The notes under the pieces are model-generated. The model was not told the origin of the DNA. It made no database searches and saw only the letters and a list, made by a program, of their open reading frames with translations. A stretch of 64,000 bases of DNA, from positions 310,001 through 374,000 of the forward strand of contig NZ_PUEJ01000005.1 of the NCBI RefSeq assembly GCF_002982075.1, read 5' to 3'. Position 1 is the first letter of the stretch. Each line of letters opens with the position of its first letter. Below are positions 8,956 through 18,214 of the stretch, piece after piece. Source of the DNA: Labrys okinawensis. GTDB lineage: Bacteria > Pseudomonadota > Alphaproteobacteria > Rhizobiales > Labraceae. The translations under genes and the position numbers were made by a program.

Positions 8956-10077
8956 TCAGTCCAGCAGAGAGGTCACGCGATCGAGGAAACTCTCAATGTC
9001 CTCGAGGCTCGCGTCGATGGACATCGGCCTGCCTGCGGCCGGCCAGAGGCATCCGCGCGTCAGGTAGACCCCTTGCTGCTCGAACGCTTCGCCCAAACGC
9101 ATCTGGATGGCATTCCAATGCCCGATGCAGCCGATCACGGTTCCCGGCCCGGCAAACACGGAACCATGCAGCGCCGAGCCATATTCGCCGATGAGAGCAC
9201 AAGCCTGCGACAGCGTTACGATCTGGTCGGCCAGGCTCAGTTCCTCGGGGCGGATGATCTCGAAACCACGCCGCCTGGCTTCCTGCTCGAAGAAATCGCG
9301 CTGCGCGAAGGGGCGATTGGCCGAGAGGGCGGGACCGCCGCGTGAAAGGCACAGACGCCGGCGGGCCGCCCCCGAGGCCGGGGCCAGCGACCCGTAGAAC
9401 TCACGCATATAGGGATGGAAGGTATACTCGCCGGAAAAGCAGAAGGTCGGTATCACCGCGCGCTCGAAGAGCAATCGCTCCTGCCCCGGTGCATAGCGCA
9501 GGATGGCGTCCCGGCGGACATTGCAGGCCGCCAGCAGCAAGTCTTCGACCCAGACGGGCGTATCATGCGGCAGCGGGATGACCCACTCCTCGCGCAACGG
9601 CGGAAGCAACCGGCTGGCGATGGCAACACGCGGCAGGAATTCAACGAGCCAATGGCCCCAGATGGCGTGACCGGGCCCGGCCACGATAAGGGCGGGGCGG
9701 TCGACACGCCTTGCCTGAGCCCGCTCCGCGAAGCGCGATGGAAAGCCTGCATCGGCACGGGCCATGGATAAAGCGACATCGGTGGACAGATTGGCGTCGT
9801 CGACAACCTGTCCATCCTGGACGAGGATGCCGGGGCGCCAGACCTCGATGTCGCGCAGCAGGAAGCAGCCGATCGGATCGACCGTCGTTCTCGGTTTCTT
9901 CCAATGGAGATCGTAAACCCAGCCTGGCTTGCCGCCTTCACCCAGCAGATGGGCGGGGCGGGCCTTCGCTGCCTCCTGGGACGGACGAAATTCGAGAAAA
10001 CCACGCCACTCCCGCGCCGCTGCTTCGGCGGAAGGCGAGGCGGCCAGGGCGGATATCGGAACCGTTGCAATACTCAT
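8956..10077 (-). CDS. Glycosyltransferase family 61-like (DUF563) protein
   Basis: A 373-residue protein with the two hallmarks of the DUF563/GT61 fold: G-H-W-L-V-E-F-L-P-R in the middle and E-Y-G-S-A-L-H-G-S-V-F followed by G-P-G-T-V-I in the C-terminal half. Bacterial members are thought to transfer sugars during surface or capsular polysaccharide synthesis. No signal peptide or membrane segment is seen. The frame stays open upstream to 10152 with TTG, GTG and ATG options. The ATG at 10077 is chosen because a GAGG site lies about 11 bp upstream, but 10140 remains possible. No other polysaccharide genes are adjacent. Confidence 0.78.
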   Translation of the reverse strand: MSIATVPISALAASPSAEAAAREWRGFLEFRPSQEAAKARPAHLLGEGGKPGWVYDLHWKKPRTTVDPIGCFLLRDIEVWRPGILVQDGQVVDDANLSTDVALSMARADAGFPSRFAERAQARRVDRPALIVAGPGHAIWGHWLVEFLPRVAIASRLLPPLREEWVIPLPHDTPVWVEDLLLAACNVRRDAILRYAPGQERLLFERAVIPTFCFSGEYTFHPYMREFYGSLAPASGAARRRLCLSRGGPALSANRPFAQRDFFEQEARRRGFEIIRPEELSLADQIVTLSQACALIGEYGSALHGSVFAGPGTVIGCIGHWNAIQMRLGEAFEQQGVYLTRGCLWPAAGRPMSIDASLEDIESFLDRVTSLLD

Positions 10078-10328
10078 GCTGGCTGCCCTCAAGGCATGGA
10101 AGGTGCTTTCGATAAGCAACTCGCGGCCAGTGATCAACATCACGTTCCGCAAGGACGAGCGATCCCATGTGAATACACACTGAACAAAGGGTTAAAAAAT
10201 AGCGACTTTCTGCCGCTGCCATTGCCACAATTACGCCCGCCGTTTCCGAGATTGTCGCAGCCATCTTGCCTTGCATTGCCCTGCAGGGCGCAACCCCGGG
10301 CGTTCTTCCGGGACGTGTGGTTCTCGAC

Positions 10329-11111
10329 ATGACGATTGCAAGAAAAGCACTCTTATCCGTTTTTGCCCTGTTGACGATCGCAGGGACGGCCCAGGCCCAG
10401 GAGTGGGGCTATCCTCCGGAGGACGGCTATTATCAGGACGACGGCTTCTCCCGTCCGCGCCAGTGGCGGGAACCTCAGCCAACCTATCGGGCGGATCGCA
10501 ATTTCGAGGAGCCCTATGACTATCAGGAGGATCCCTATGGCTATTATGGCGACCAAGATGGCGATGTGACGCCGGGCCAGCGTCCGCAGCGCCAGGCCTC
10601 GATCGATCCCAACAGCATCTCGCCCAATCTCGACCCCGGTGTTAAGGATGACGAGCAGGCCATGCTGGCGCAGTCTCCGATCCCGCGCACGGTGGTGCCC
10701 TTCTCCGGCTACAGCCCCGGTACCATCGTCATCTCGACCAAGGAGAAGCGGCTCTATCTGGTGCAGGACGACGGCACGGCGCTTCGATATGGCATCGGCG
10801 TCGGCAAGCAGGGTTTCACCTGGAAGGGCACGGAAACCATCAGCCGCAAGGCCGAATGGCCGAGCTGGACGCCGCCCAAGGAGATGATCGCCCGTCGTCC
10901 CGAACTGCCCGATCACATGGAAGGCGGCCTCAACAATCCGCTGGGCGCTCGGGCGCTCTATCTGGGTTCCACGCTCTATCGGATTCACGGCACCAACGAG
11001 CCGAACACGATCGGCCGGGCGGTCTCCTCCGGCTGTATTCGCATGGCCAATGCGGATGTGATGGACCTCTACCAGCGGGTCGGGGTCGGCACCAAGGTGG
11101 TGGTGCTCTAG
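10329..11111 (+). CDS. L,D-transpeptidase (YkuD domain), exported
   Basis: A 260-residue peptidoglycan-crosslinking enzyme. A signal peptide (residues 1-23, TAQA/QE) is followed by an unusual Tyr/Asp/Gln/Pro-rich low-complexity linker (about 25-110), then a YkuD domain (about 130-260). The catalytic motif is H220-G-T-N-E ending S-S-G-C236-I-R-M. These enzymes make 3-3 meso-DAP crosslinks, attach lipoproteins, or modify peptidoglycan in the periplasm. The ATG at 10329 gives the signal peptide. It is monocistronic, with the dispersed repeat beginning at its stop codon. Confidence 0.93.
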   Translation: MTIARKALLSVFALLTIAGTAQAQEWGYPPEDGYYQDDGFSRPRQWREPQPTYRADRNFEEPYDYQEDPYGYYGDQDGDVTPGQRPQRQASIDPNSISPNLDPGVKDDEQAMLAQSPIPRTVVPFSGYSPGTIVISTKEKRLYLVQDDGTALRYGIGVGKQGFTWKGTETISRKAEWPSWTPPKEMIARRPELPDHMEGGLNNPLGARALYLGSTLYRIHGTNEPNTIGRAVSSGCIRMANADVMDLYQRVGVGTKVVVL

Positions 11112-11272
11112 AGCAAAGCGCGTTCAAGCGTGAACGCTTATTTGCTCCAGCTCATTGTTCTGACGCGTCTTTGCGATTCTAGGTGACTCCGTCTAATCGC
11201 AAAACGCTCTAGCACATTGTCTGGACGCGTCGTTTTGATACCTGACCTCACCGTCAAACCGTACGGCGCTCC
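11111..11272 (+). repeat. Dispersed intergenic repeat, copy 1 (with partial second unit)
   Basis: The unit opens with GAGCAAAGCGCGTTCA and a short inverted repeat (GCGTTCA/TGAACGC). It then carries the shared core GACGCGTCTTTGCGATTC (11162-11179) and ends TCGCAAA. A second, truncated unit (GGACGCGTCGTTTTGATAC, from about 11223) follows in tandem. Related copies occur at 23695-23798, 30301-30396 and, inverted, 59481-59580. It fills the space between the L,D-transpeptidase gene and the CDP-alcohol phosphatidyltransferase gene. Confidence 0.7.
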
Positions 11273-11356
11273 AGACGGGTGCCAAGGATGCTGGTTGGCC
11301 CGGGGATGGCAGCCCCTGGACGTGCCTGCGCTCTCGCGGTTTGCTACGATCCGATC

Positions 11357-11887
11357 ATGACGATACCGAATCTGATCACCATCCTGCGCTTTTGCCTGGT
11401 ACCGCTGGCGGTGCTGTGCATCACCTCGGGGGCGTGGGGCTGGGCTTTCGTCACTTTCCTGGTCGCCGGCATTTCCGACGGCGTCGACGGCTTCATCGCC
11501 AAGCGTTTCGACATGCGCAGTGAATTGGGGGCCGTGCTCGATCCCCTGGCGGACAAGGCCCTGCTGGTCTCGATTTTCGTCACGCTGGGGATCGTCGGAG
11601 TGGTGCCCGTCTGGCTGGTGATCCTCACCGTCTTCCGCGATTTCATGATCATCGGCGCCGTGTTGGTGTCCTGGGTCATGAGCCAGCCGGTGCAGATCGC
11701 TCCACTGATGCTTTCCAAGCTCAACACCGCAGTGCAGATCGCTTTCGTCGCGTTGGTGCTGTTCGCCAGGGGCACGGGCTGGCCCTTTCCATTCCTGATC
11801 GAAGTGGGATCCATCCTGGTCACGCTCTTGACCATTGCCTCGGCTGCCGCCTATCTGCGGCAGTGGCTCAACCATATGGCCGGATGA
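11357..11887 (+). CDS. CDP-alcohol phosphatidyltransferase family protein
   Basis: A 176-residue integral membrane enzyme with about five or six hydrophobic helices. The CDP-alcohol signature lies at about residues 39-65: D-G-V-D-G-F-I-A-K-R, then G-A-V-L-D-P-L-A-D. The usual D-G-x2-A-R reads D-G-F-I-A-K here, a conservative Arg-to-Lys change. Members transfer phosphatidyl from CDP-diacylglycerol to an alcohol; PgsA and cardiolipin-synthase types share this fold and the substrate cannot be decided. The start at 11357 (M-T-I-P-N-L-I-T) is typical. It heads a rightward group with the AI-2E transporter and HdaA. Confidence 0.88.
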   Translation: MTIPNLITILRFCLVPLAVLCITSGAWGWAFVTFLVAGISDGVDGFIAKRFDMRSELGAVLDPLADKALLVSIFVTLGIVGVVPVWLVILTVFRDFMIIGAVLVSWVMSQPVQIAPLMLSKLNTAVQIAFVALVLFARGTGWPFPFLIEVGSILVTLLTIASAAAYLRQWLNHMAG

Positions 11888-11987
11888 CACTCCCGGCATC
11901 GGAAAGCCATCCGCCATCCCAGCCGTTTCGGTCGAGGCTTGTTGGGCCGGGGGAGGACGGTGTGGATCGAGCTTCAGGAGCGAATGG

Positions 11988-13091
11988 ATGAGCCTTCAAC
12001 GGCAGGTATTCTTCTGGCTCGGTGCGCTGGCCTTGCTCATCGCGCTGATCTGGCTGCTACAGGGTATGATATGGCCCTTCGTCGGCGGCTTGGTGATCGC
12101 CTATTTCCTCGATCCCGTCGCCGACAGGCTGGAGAAACTGGGGTTGCCGCGCTGGGCCGCAGCCTCCCTGATCCTGCTCGGCTTCATCTTTCTCATCGTA
12201 CTGGCAATCCTCCTGCTGGTGCCGATGCTGGGTGAGCAGTTCAACGGCTTGCGCGAGAGGCTGCCGAGCATCGTGGCTTCCATGCAGCGCATTCTGGAGG
12301 AGCTCAACCAAAGCTGGCTCGGCGGCCTGCTCAGCGAAAGGCTGCGCGACATCCAGAAATCGCTCGGCGACTATGTCGGGCAGGGCGCGCAGGTCCTTGC
12401 CACCTTCGTCTCCTCCCTCTGGTCGGGCAGCCAGGCGGTCATCGGGGTGATCAGCATCCTGATCGTCACGCCGGTGGTGGCGTTCTACATCCTGCTCGAC
12501 TGGGACCATATGGTGGCGCGTGTCGACAGCTGGTTGCCGCGTGACCATGCCGACGCCATCCGCGGCATTTTCCGTGACATCGATGCCGCCATCGCCGGCT
12601 TCGTGCGGGGGCAGGCGACGGTCTGCTTCCTGCTCGGCCTGTTCTACGGCTCCTGCCTGACCTTTCTCGGCGTCAGCTTCGGCTTTCTCATCGGCCTGTG
12701 CACGGGCCTCGCCTCCTTCATCCCTTATGTCGGGTCCATCCTCGGCTTCGTGGTCAGCGTCAGCGTGGCGCTGGTCCAGGTCTGGCCGGACTGGCACTTG
12801 CCGGTCTATGCCGCCCTGGTCTTCGTGGCGGGGCAGATTCTCGAAGGCTATGTGCTCTCGCCGCGGCTGGTCGGCGGCTCCGTCGGGCTGCATCCCGTCT
12901 GGCTGATGTTCGCCCTGCTGGCCGCCGGCAGCCTGTTCGGCTTCGTCGGTCTGCTGATTGCCGTGCCGGTGGCGGCGGCGATCGGCGTCCTGGTGCGCTT
13001 TGCCCTCTCGCGCTACCTCGCCAGCCGGTATTATACCGGGCATGTCGGCCAGGATCAGGCCGTGGTGCTGCCATCGGACCCATCGTCGTGA
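11988..13091 (+). CDS. AI-2E/PerM family transporter
   Basis: A 367-residue polytopic protein with about eight predicted membrane helices. It has the PerM/AI-2E layout: two N-terminal helices, a soluble region (about residues 75-140), then six further helices including P-V-V-A-F-Y-I-L-L-D-W and a late H-P-V-W-L-M-F-A-L-L-A-A-G motif. Family members have been linked to autoinducer-2 or ion export; the substrate here is unknown. The ATG at 11988 starts at the first membrane segment. Its TGA overlaps the GTG start of hdaA, so the two are coupled. Confidence 0.88.
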   Translation: MSLQRQVFFWLGALALLIALIWLLQGMIWPFVGGLVIAYFLDPVADRLEKLGLPRWAAASLILLGFIFLIVLAILLLVPMLGEQFNGLRERLPSIVASMQRILEELNQSWLGGLLSERLRDIQKSLGDYVGQGAQVLATFVSSLWSGSQAVIGVISILIVTPVVAFYILLDWDHMVARVDSWLPRDHADAIRGIFRDIDAAIAGFVRGQATVCFLLGLFYGSCLTFLGVSFGFLIGLCTGLASFIPYVGSILGFVVSVSVALVQVWPDWHLPVYAALVFVAGQILEGYVLSPRLVGGSVGLHPVWLMFALLAAGSLFGFVGLLIAVPVAAAIGVLVRFALSRYLASRYYTGHVGQDQAVVLPSDPSS

Positions 13092-13777
13092 CGCTGCCTC
13101 GCCAATTGGCGCTCGACCTGCCGCTGCAAGCCTCGTTTGCCCGCGAGGACTTCCTGGTCTCGCCCTCCAACGAGGCCGCCTATGGCTTCATCGAGCGCTG
13201 GCCCGACTGGCCGTCCCGCCGTGCCCTGCTGATCGGGCCGAGCGGTTCGGGCAAGAGCCATCTGGCGGCGATCTGGTCCGAGACCGCCGGCGCGGTGACG
13301 CTGGCCGGCGCGGCGCTCGAGGAGGAAGGCGTTCCCGTGCTGGTCTCGCACAAGGCGGTGGTGATCGAGGATGCCGGGCGCGGCATCGACGAGACGGCGC
13401 TTTTCCACCTGCTCAACCTCACCGGCGAGGCGGGCGCCTCGCTGCTGGTCACCGCCCACGAGCCGCCAGAGCGCTGGGGCCTTGCGCTCCCCGACCTCAT
13501 TTCCCGCCTGCGGGCGATGACAGCCCTGACCATCGCCACGCCGGACGACGATCTCTTCCGCATGCTGCTGGTGAAGCTCTTCCTCGACCGGCAGCTGATC
13601 GTCGATACGAGCCTGGTCGATTTTCTCGTCCGGCGCATCGAGCGCTCTTTCGCTGCCGCACGCCAGGTGGTCGCCGTGCTCGACCGCGAAGGCCTGTCTC
13701 GCGGCCGCCGGATCACCAGGGCACTCGCCGCCGAGCTTTTGAAGGAAGTGCTGGCCGCCCCGCCGGAGGATGAGTGA
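13088..13777 (+). CDS. hdaA: DnaA-inactivation regulator HdaA
   Basis: A 229-residue DnaA-like AAA+ protein without the DNA-binding domain IV. The N-terminus carries a clamp-binding-type peptide (R-Q-L-A-L-D-L-P, residues 5-12), and Walker A is G-P-S-G-S-G-K-S near residues 50-57. In Caulobacter and relatives HdaA, bound to the DNA polymerase sliding clamp, stimulates ATP hydrolysis by DnaA and prevents over-initiation. It begins at a GTG overlapping the transporter stop. In many Rhizobiales ppk follows directly; here a beta-helix gene on the other strand intervenes. Confidence 0.88.
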   Translation: MTLPRQLALDLPLQASFAREDFLVSPSNEAAYGFIERWPDWPSRRALLIGPSGSGKSHLAAIWSETAGAVTLAGAALEEEGVPVLVSHKAVVIEDAGRGIDETALFHLLNLTGEAGASLLVTAHEPPERWGLALPDLISRLRAMTALTIATPDDDLFRMLLVKLFLDRQLIVDTSLVDFLVRRIERSFAAARQVVAVLDREGLSRGRRITRALAAELLKEVLAAPPEDE

Positions 13778-13810
13778 GGCCGGTCGCGATCAGCCGTCAT
13801 AGCGCGAGCT

Positions 13811-15703
13811 CTATCGTAGACGGACACACTGGCCGACAGTGTTCATCTGCAGCTGACCGCCGGCGAAAGACGCTGCTCCGACGATATGGAGAGGAGAACT
13901 TTGCGTTTTCGTGGTGAGGTCGAACACGAACGGGCCGATACCCCGGATCTCTGCGCCCGACCATTCGCCGCTCTCCATGAACATGCCTTGTCCGGGGGCG
14001 GCCGGCATCTCGGCGGGTTCTGTGCTGAACGCACCTTGAAAAGCACGGACTTTCACGCCTGCGGCCGGCAGGAGCTGGAGCCGGGCATGGCAGCTCCACA
14101 CGCCGGGTGCGAGGGAGAGTATTCCGATATCGCGGGCGATCCGGTCGGTCATGTCGACCGGTGGCGGCGATGTCTGCACGAGTTCGCCGGCAAGGCCCTG
14201 ATAGAGGGCCGATTGAGCATCCGAAGCGGCCCATGAGAATGCATTGGGCGGCGGCGGCCTGGGGTTGAAGAACTCGGTGAAGAGATTTCCGGCGACGACC
14301 ACCCCGCTGGTGCCGGCGGTCTTGACGATCATGGCCACCGACGTCTTCAAGCCCCGGTACTCGATCTTGTTGTTTCTAATCTGCACATCCGATGCGCCGG
14401 TTCCGTTTGGAATGCCGCAGGAATCGGTGGTGACATTGATCAGAGAGCGAACCTCGAGGGGCTGAGCATTGTTGGAAATCCAGGCTCCCTCGAGACGTAC
14501 CGTGGAAGCCCGGCAAAAATTGAAGAAGTTCTTGCCGGCCGGCGTCCAGGAACCCGTGGCAGGGTGGATCAGCCAGTTGCCGCCCCTGATGGACAGATGC
14601 GAGACCTGCCTTGCGTCGACATGGCCCTCATAGGCGTCGCAAGAGAAATTGTCCGCGACATATTGCAGAGGAGAGTAGCCCTTGTAGTCGGAATCGATCT
14701 GGATGCAGGTGCCGACACCCCCGGCCGCCGAATTGATCAGGCTCTGGTCCTCGAGCCCCAGCATCTTCGGAGGATTGGTGGACTGGAAGCGATAGCCGAT
14801 CCTGTAATGCTGCGTCAGCGTGTTCTGGATGTGATTGACGAAAGTGTTCGTCCCGCGAAACCAGATGCCGGTTCCGGTACTGGCGAGGCCTCTTCGAGAG
14901 GCGCCGGCGTGGATCATGCCGCCCTCGATCATGGTGCCTGCCGAGTTGACCAGGATCATGCCGGTGTTGAAGTTGTCGAGGGCGAAGTTGGAATAGGTTC
15001 CGTTGACGCCAGGCGTGAATCTCGCGTTGATCCCGACCGTGCTGGTGGAAGCGATGTCGCTGGACTGGAGCCTGATGCCTTGGAGTTCCAGCTTATCTGG
15101 TTTCGGAGAGCCCATCAGGCAGTGGTCCCAGCCATTGCTGGCACCGAAACGGAATATGGTGAGTTCCGGACCGGCTCCCTCGAAACGGATGCTCTTGCCG
15201 CAGGTGGAACTGATCGGTGTGGAGAAACGGGCAGTCAATGGCCCCAGCCGGAATTTCAGCGCGCCCGGATTCATCTGGATCAGAGAGTTGATGACGGCGC
15301 CGTCGATCTCGTCGGAAAGGGCGCGTGCCGCCGGGAGCACCGTCTGCCACTGTGCCAATGACCAGCCAGCGGTGCTCCGGCCGTTCAGAGCGGTGACGCT
15401 GGACAAGGGATGGCTCTGTCCGTCGCCCCGAAAACCATAGGATCTGAGGACACGCTCATCGATGTCGCCCTGGTTGCGCAGATTGGAAGGCGTTTCGAAG
15501 GCGCCCGTCACCGGGTTGATGCAACCGATGAGGGCGCCTCCATTTTCGTTCGGATTGCCGGAAACGCGCGCCGAGACACATCCCGATGCAGCGGACCGGT
15601 CGGTTTGAAACGTTGGGGAGGGATCAGTCTGGGCTGTGGCAATCGCCGTCTGGAAGAGCGAGCCGAGCAATATGAGCGTGGGAAAATGTGCGAGCATGCG
15701 CAT
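13811..15703 (-). CDS. Secreted parallel beta-helix protein, tailspike-like, function unknown
   Basis: A 630-residue protein with a signal peptide (about residues 1-24, ATAQ/TD). Near residue 92 is G-F-R-G-D-G-Q-S-H-P-L-S-S, then S-D-E-I-D-G-A near 130. This resembles the pectate-lyase-superfamily entry domain of phage tailspikes and surface polysaccharide depolymerases. The middle is a run of Asn/Gly/Ser-rich short strands (I-R-N-N-K-I-E, V-V-A-G-N-L-F), as in right-handed beta-helices. At least eight cysteines suggest disulfides outside the cytoplasm. No catalytic residues can be assigned. It is a single gene on the strand opposite to hdaA and ppk, so it looks like an insertion into a conserved neighbourhood. 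Confidence 0.6.
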   Translation of the reverse strand: MRMLAHFPTLILLGSLFQTAIATAQTDPSPTFQTDRSAASGCVSARVSGNPNENGGALIGCINPVTGAFETPSNLRNQGDIDERVLRSYGFRGDGQSHPLSSVTALNGRSTAGWSLAQWQTVLPAARALSDEIDGAVINSLIQMNPGALKFRLGPLTARFSTPISSTCGKSIRFEGAGPELTIFRFGASNGWDHCLMGSPKPDKLELQGIRLQSSDIASTSTVGINARFTPGVNGTYSNFALDNFNTGMILVNSAGTMIEGGMIHAGASRRGLASTGTGIWFRGTNTFVNHIQNTLTQHYRIGYRFQSTNPPKMLGLEDQSLINSAAGGVGTCIQIDSDYKGYSPLQYVADNFSCDAYEGHVDARQVSHLSIRGGNWLIHPATGSWTPAGKNFFNFCRASTVRLEGAWISNNAQPLEVRSLINVTTDSCGIPNGTGASDVQIRNNKIEYRGLKTSVAMIVKTAGTSGVVVAGNLFTEFFNPRPPPPNAFSWAASDAQSALYQGLAGELVQTSPPPVDMTDRIARDIGILSLAPGVWSCHARLQLLPAAGVKVRAFQGAFSTEPAEMPAAPGQGMFMESGEWSGAEIRGIGPFVFDLTTKTQSSPLHIVGAASFAGGQLQMNTVGQCVRLR

Positions 15704-15879
15704 GCCGGTGTTGCTCCTGGAGCGGACGGATCATTGCGCCCGCCGGGCATGAAAGGCACGAGGGCTGCACGGAAGATGCCTCAAGCCGTCAGGCCGGGTC
15801 CAGTTCGTTGGGGCGAGCCCGTGGCGGTTCCACAGGCGGGAGTGCGGAGTTTGCGAATTTTCCCCAGTGTGGCCATTTT

Positions 15880-15899
15880 ATGTGACAGCATTGTCATAT
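15880..15899. promoter_or_regulatory. Palindrome upstream of ppk (operator candidate)
   Basis: TGACA-GCAT-TGTCA (15883-15896) is a perfect 5-bp inverted repeat, extended to 8 bp per arm with one mismatch (ATGTGACA / TGTCATAT). It lies 93-112 bp upstream of the ppk start in the divergent interval shared with the beta-helix gene. It does not show the paired direct repeats of a normal Pho box. A binding site is only inferred. Confidence 0.3.
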
Positions 15900-15991
15900 A
15901 GGCGGCCTAAGCAGGCTTCCCCATGACGGGCGGCGATTCCGATCGGCGGGACCTTGGGCGGCCTGGGACATAGCGAGCGGCATTGACGACC

Positions 15992-18214
15992 ATGACCAGC
16001 ACGGCACAGACGGCGGAGGAGAGCGCGATGCGAGGCGATGAGGCGCGGGAGGCGGCGCGTGACGTGCTTCCCTCCCAGGATCCGATTGCGTTGCGCGTCA
16101 GCCCGGACCGGTTCATCAACCGTGAAATCTCCTGGCTGCAATTCAACCGCCGCGTGCTGGAGGAGGCGTCCAACAAGAGCCACCCCCTGCTCGAGCAGTT
16201 GCGCTTCCTGTCGATCTCGGCCAGCAATCTCGACGAGTTCTTCATGGTGCGCGTTGCCGGCCTGATCGGGCAGGTGCGCGAAGATGTGACGGCGCGCAGC
16301 CCCGATGGTCTGTCGCCGGCCGAGCAGCTCGTCAAGATCGGCGAGGCTGTGTCCAAGCTCGCCAGCGACCAGCAGAAACGCTGGAACGAATTGCGCGACG
16401 ACCTGCTGCTGGAAGGTATCGTGATCACCGAGCCGCGCGACCTGTCCAAGGCGGAGCGGGCTTGGCTGGACGATTATTTCCTCAGCTACATCTTTCCCAT
16501 CCTGACGCCGCTCGCCGTCGATCCGGCCCATCCGTTCCCGTTCATTCCCAATCTCGGCTTCACCATCGCCCTGCAGCTCAAGCGCATGAGCGACGGGCGC
16601 ATGCTGAACGCCCTGATCCGTGCGCCCCACAAGGTCGAGCGCTTCATCCGCCTGCCGGACTTCGCCGAGACCGGGGCGGCCCGCTACATCACGCTCGAAA
16701 ATCTGGCGGTGCTGTTCATCGCCAAGCTTTTCCCCGGCTATACCGTGAAAGGGCAGGGCTCCTTCCGTGTCATCCGTGACTCGGATCTGGAAGTCGAGGA
16801 AGAGGCGGAAGACCTGGTGCTGCTGTTCGAGACGGCGTTGAAGCAGCGTCGACGCGGCGTGGTGATCCGCCTCGAGATCGAAGCGGGCATGCCCGACAGC
16901 ATCCGCCAGTTCGTCACCGAGGAACTCGATGTCGCCGATGACGCGGTCTTTCGCGTGGAGGGCATGCTCGCCCTCAACGAATTGTCGCAACTCGTCGGGC
17001 TCGATCGCCCGGACCTCAAATTCAAGCCCTATTCGCCGCGTTCGCCCGAGCGCATTCGCGATCACGGGGCCGATGCCTTCGCCGCCATTCGGCAGAAGGA
17101 CATCCTGGTGCACCACCCCTATGAATCCTTCGACGTGGTGGTGCAGTTCCTCAATCAGGCGGCGCGCGATCCGAACGTGGTCGCCATCAAGCAGACGCTG
17201 TACCGCACCTCCTCCAACAGTCCGATCGTCAAGGCGCTTGCCGAGGCGGCCGAGGCCGGCAAGTCGGTCACGGCGCTGGTGGAACTGAAGGCGCGCTTCG
17301 ACGAGGAAGCCAACATACGCTGGGCCCGCGATCTCGAACGCGCCGGCGTGCAGGTGGTATTCGGCTTCATCGAGCTCAAGACCCACGCCAAGCTCTCGCT
17401 CGTGGTGCGGCGCGAGATGGGGCAGCTCGTCTCCTATTGCCATGTCGGCACGGGCAATTATCACCCGATCACAGCGCGCATCTATACGGACCTGTCCTTC
17501 TTCACCGCCGATCCGGTGATCGCGCGCGACGTCTCGCGCATCTTCAACTTCATCACCGGTTATGCCGAGCCGGCGGCGTTGGAGCGTATGGCGGTCTCGC
17601 CCGTCTCGCTGAAGCAGCGCATCCTCGATCACATCAATGCGGAGATCGAGCACGCCAAGGCCGGCAGGCCGGCGGCGATCTGGGCCAAATGCAACTCGCT
17701 GGTCGATACCATGATCATCGATGCGCTCTACACGGCCAGCCAGGCGGGCGTGCAGGTCGATCTGGTGGTGCGCGGCATCTGCTGCCTGAGGCCGGGTGTG
17801 CCGGGCCTGTCGGAGAACATCCGCGTCAAATCGATCGTCGGACGGTTCCTGGAGCATGGCCGCATCTATGCCTTTGGCAACGGCCATGGCCTGCCGCACC
17901 AGAAGGCGGCCGTCTACATCTCTTCGGCCGATCTGATGGAGCGCAATCTCGACCGCCGGGTCGAAGCGCTCTGCCCGATCCTCAATCCGACGGTGCACGA
18001 GCAGGTGCTCGATCAGATCATGATCGCCAATCTTATCGACAATCAACAGAGCTGGAGCATCTTGCCCGACGGGACCGCCGAACGCATAGTCCCGCAGCCT
18101 GATGAAGAGCCCTTCAACGCCCACAAATATTTCATGACCAATCCCAGCCTATCGGGACGAGGCAAATCTCTTGAACACAACTCTCCCCGAACGCTCCTCA
18201 GCCGCCGACGCTGA
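15992..18214 (+). CDS. ppk: Polyphosphate kinase 1
   Basis: A 740-residue PPK1 that reversibly polymerises the ATP gamma-phosphate into inorganic polyphosphate. The order is N-terminal domain ([14 protein letters not shown]), head domain, and two phospholipase-D-like catalytic domains. The phosphohistidine motif is [10 protein letters not shown] (about residue 483). The ATG at 15992 is used; a TTG 9 bp upstream is in frame. The C-terminal 44 bp overlap the start of ppx, so making and breaking of polyphosphate are encoded together. Confidence 0.96.
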   Translation: MTSTAQTAEESAMRGDEAREAARDVLPSQDPIALRVSPDRFINREISWLQFNRRVLEEASNKSHPLLEQLRFLSISASNLDEFFMVRVAGLIGQVREDVTARSPDGLSPAEQLVKIGEAVSKLASDQQKRWNELRDDLLLEGIVITEPRDLSKAERAWLDDYFLSYIFPILTPLAVDPAHPFPFIPNLGFTIALQLKRMSDGRMLNALIRAPHKVERFIRLPDFAETGAARYITLENLAVLFIAKLFPGYTVKGQGSFRVIRDSDLEVEEEAEDLVLLFETALKQRRRGVVIRLEIEAGMPDSIRQFVTEELDVADDAVFRVEGMLALNELSQLVGLDRPDLKFKPYSPRSPERIRDHGADAFAAIRQKDILVHHPYESFDVVVQFLNQAARDPNVVAIKQTLYRTSSNSPIVKALAEAAEAGKSVTALVELKARFDEEANIRWARDLERAGVQVVFGFIELKTHAKLSLVVRREMGQLVSYCHVGTGNYHPITARIYTDLSFFTADPVIARDVSRIFNFITGYAEPAALERMAVSPVSLKQRILDHINAEIEHAKAGRPAAIWAKCNSLVDTMIIDALYTASQAGVQVDLVVRGICCLRPGVPGLSENIRVKSIVGRFLEHGRIYAFGNGHGLPHQKAAVYISSADLMERNLDRRVEALCPILNPTVHEQVLDQIMIANLIDNQQSWSILPDGTAERIVPQPDEEPFNAHKYFMTNPSLSGRGKSLEHNSPRTLLSRRR

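Noticed and set aside
15880..15899. Pho box controlling ppk
   Set aside because: The site is an inverted repeat, not the 11-bp-spaced direct repeats of TGTCA-type Pho boxes; kept only as a palindrome.
15878..18124. Long leftward open frame (about 748 codons) antisense to ppk
   Set aside because: It is a GC-rich antisense shadow of PPK with no recognisable domain; the plus-strand PPK has all family motifs.
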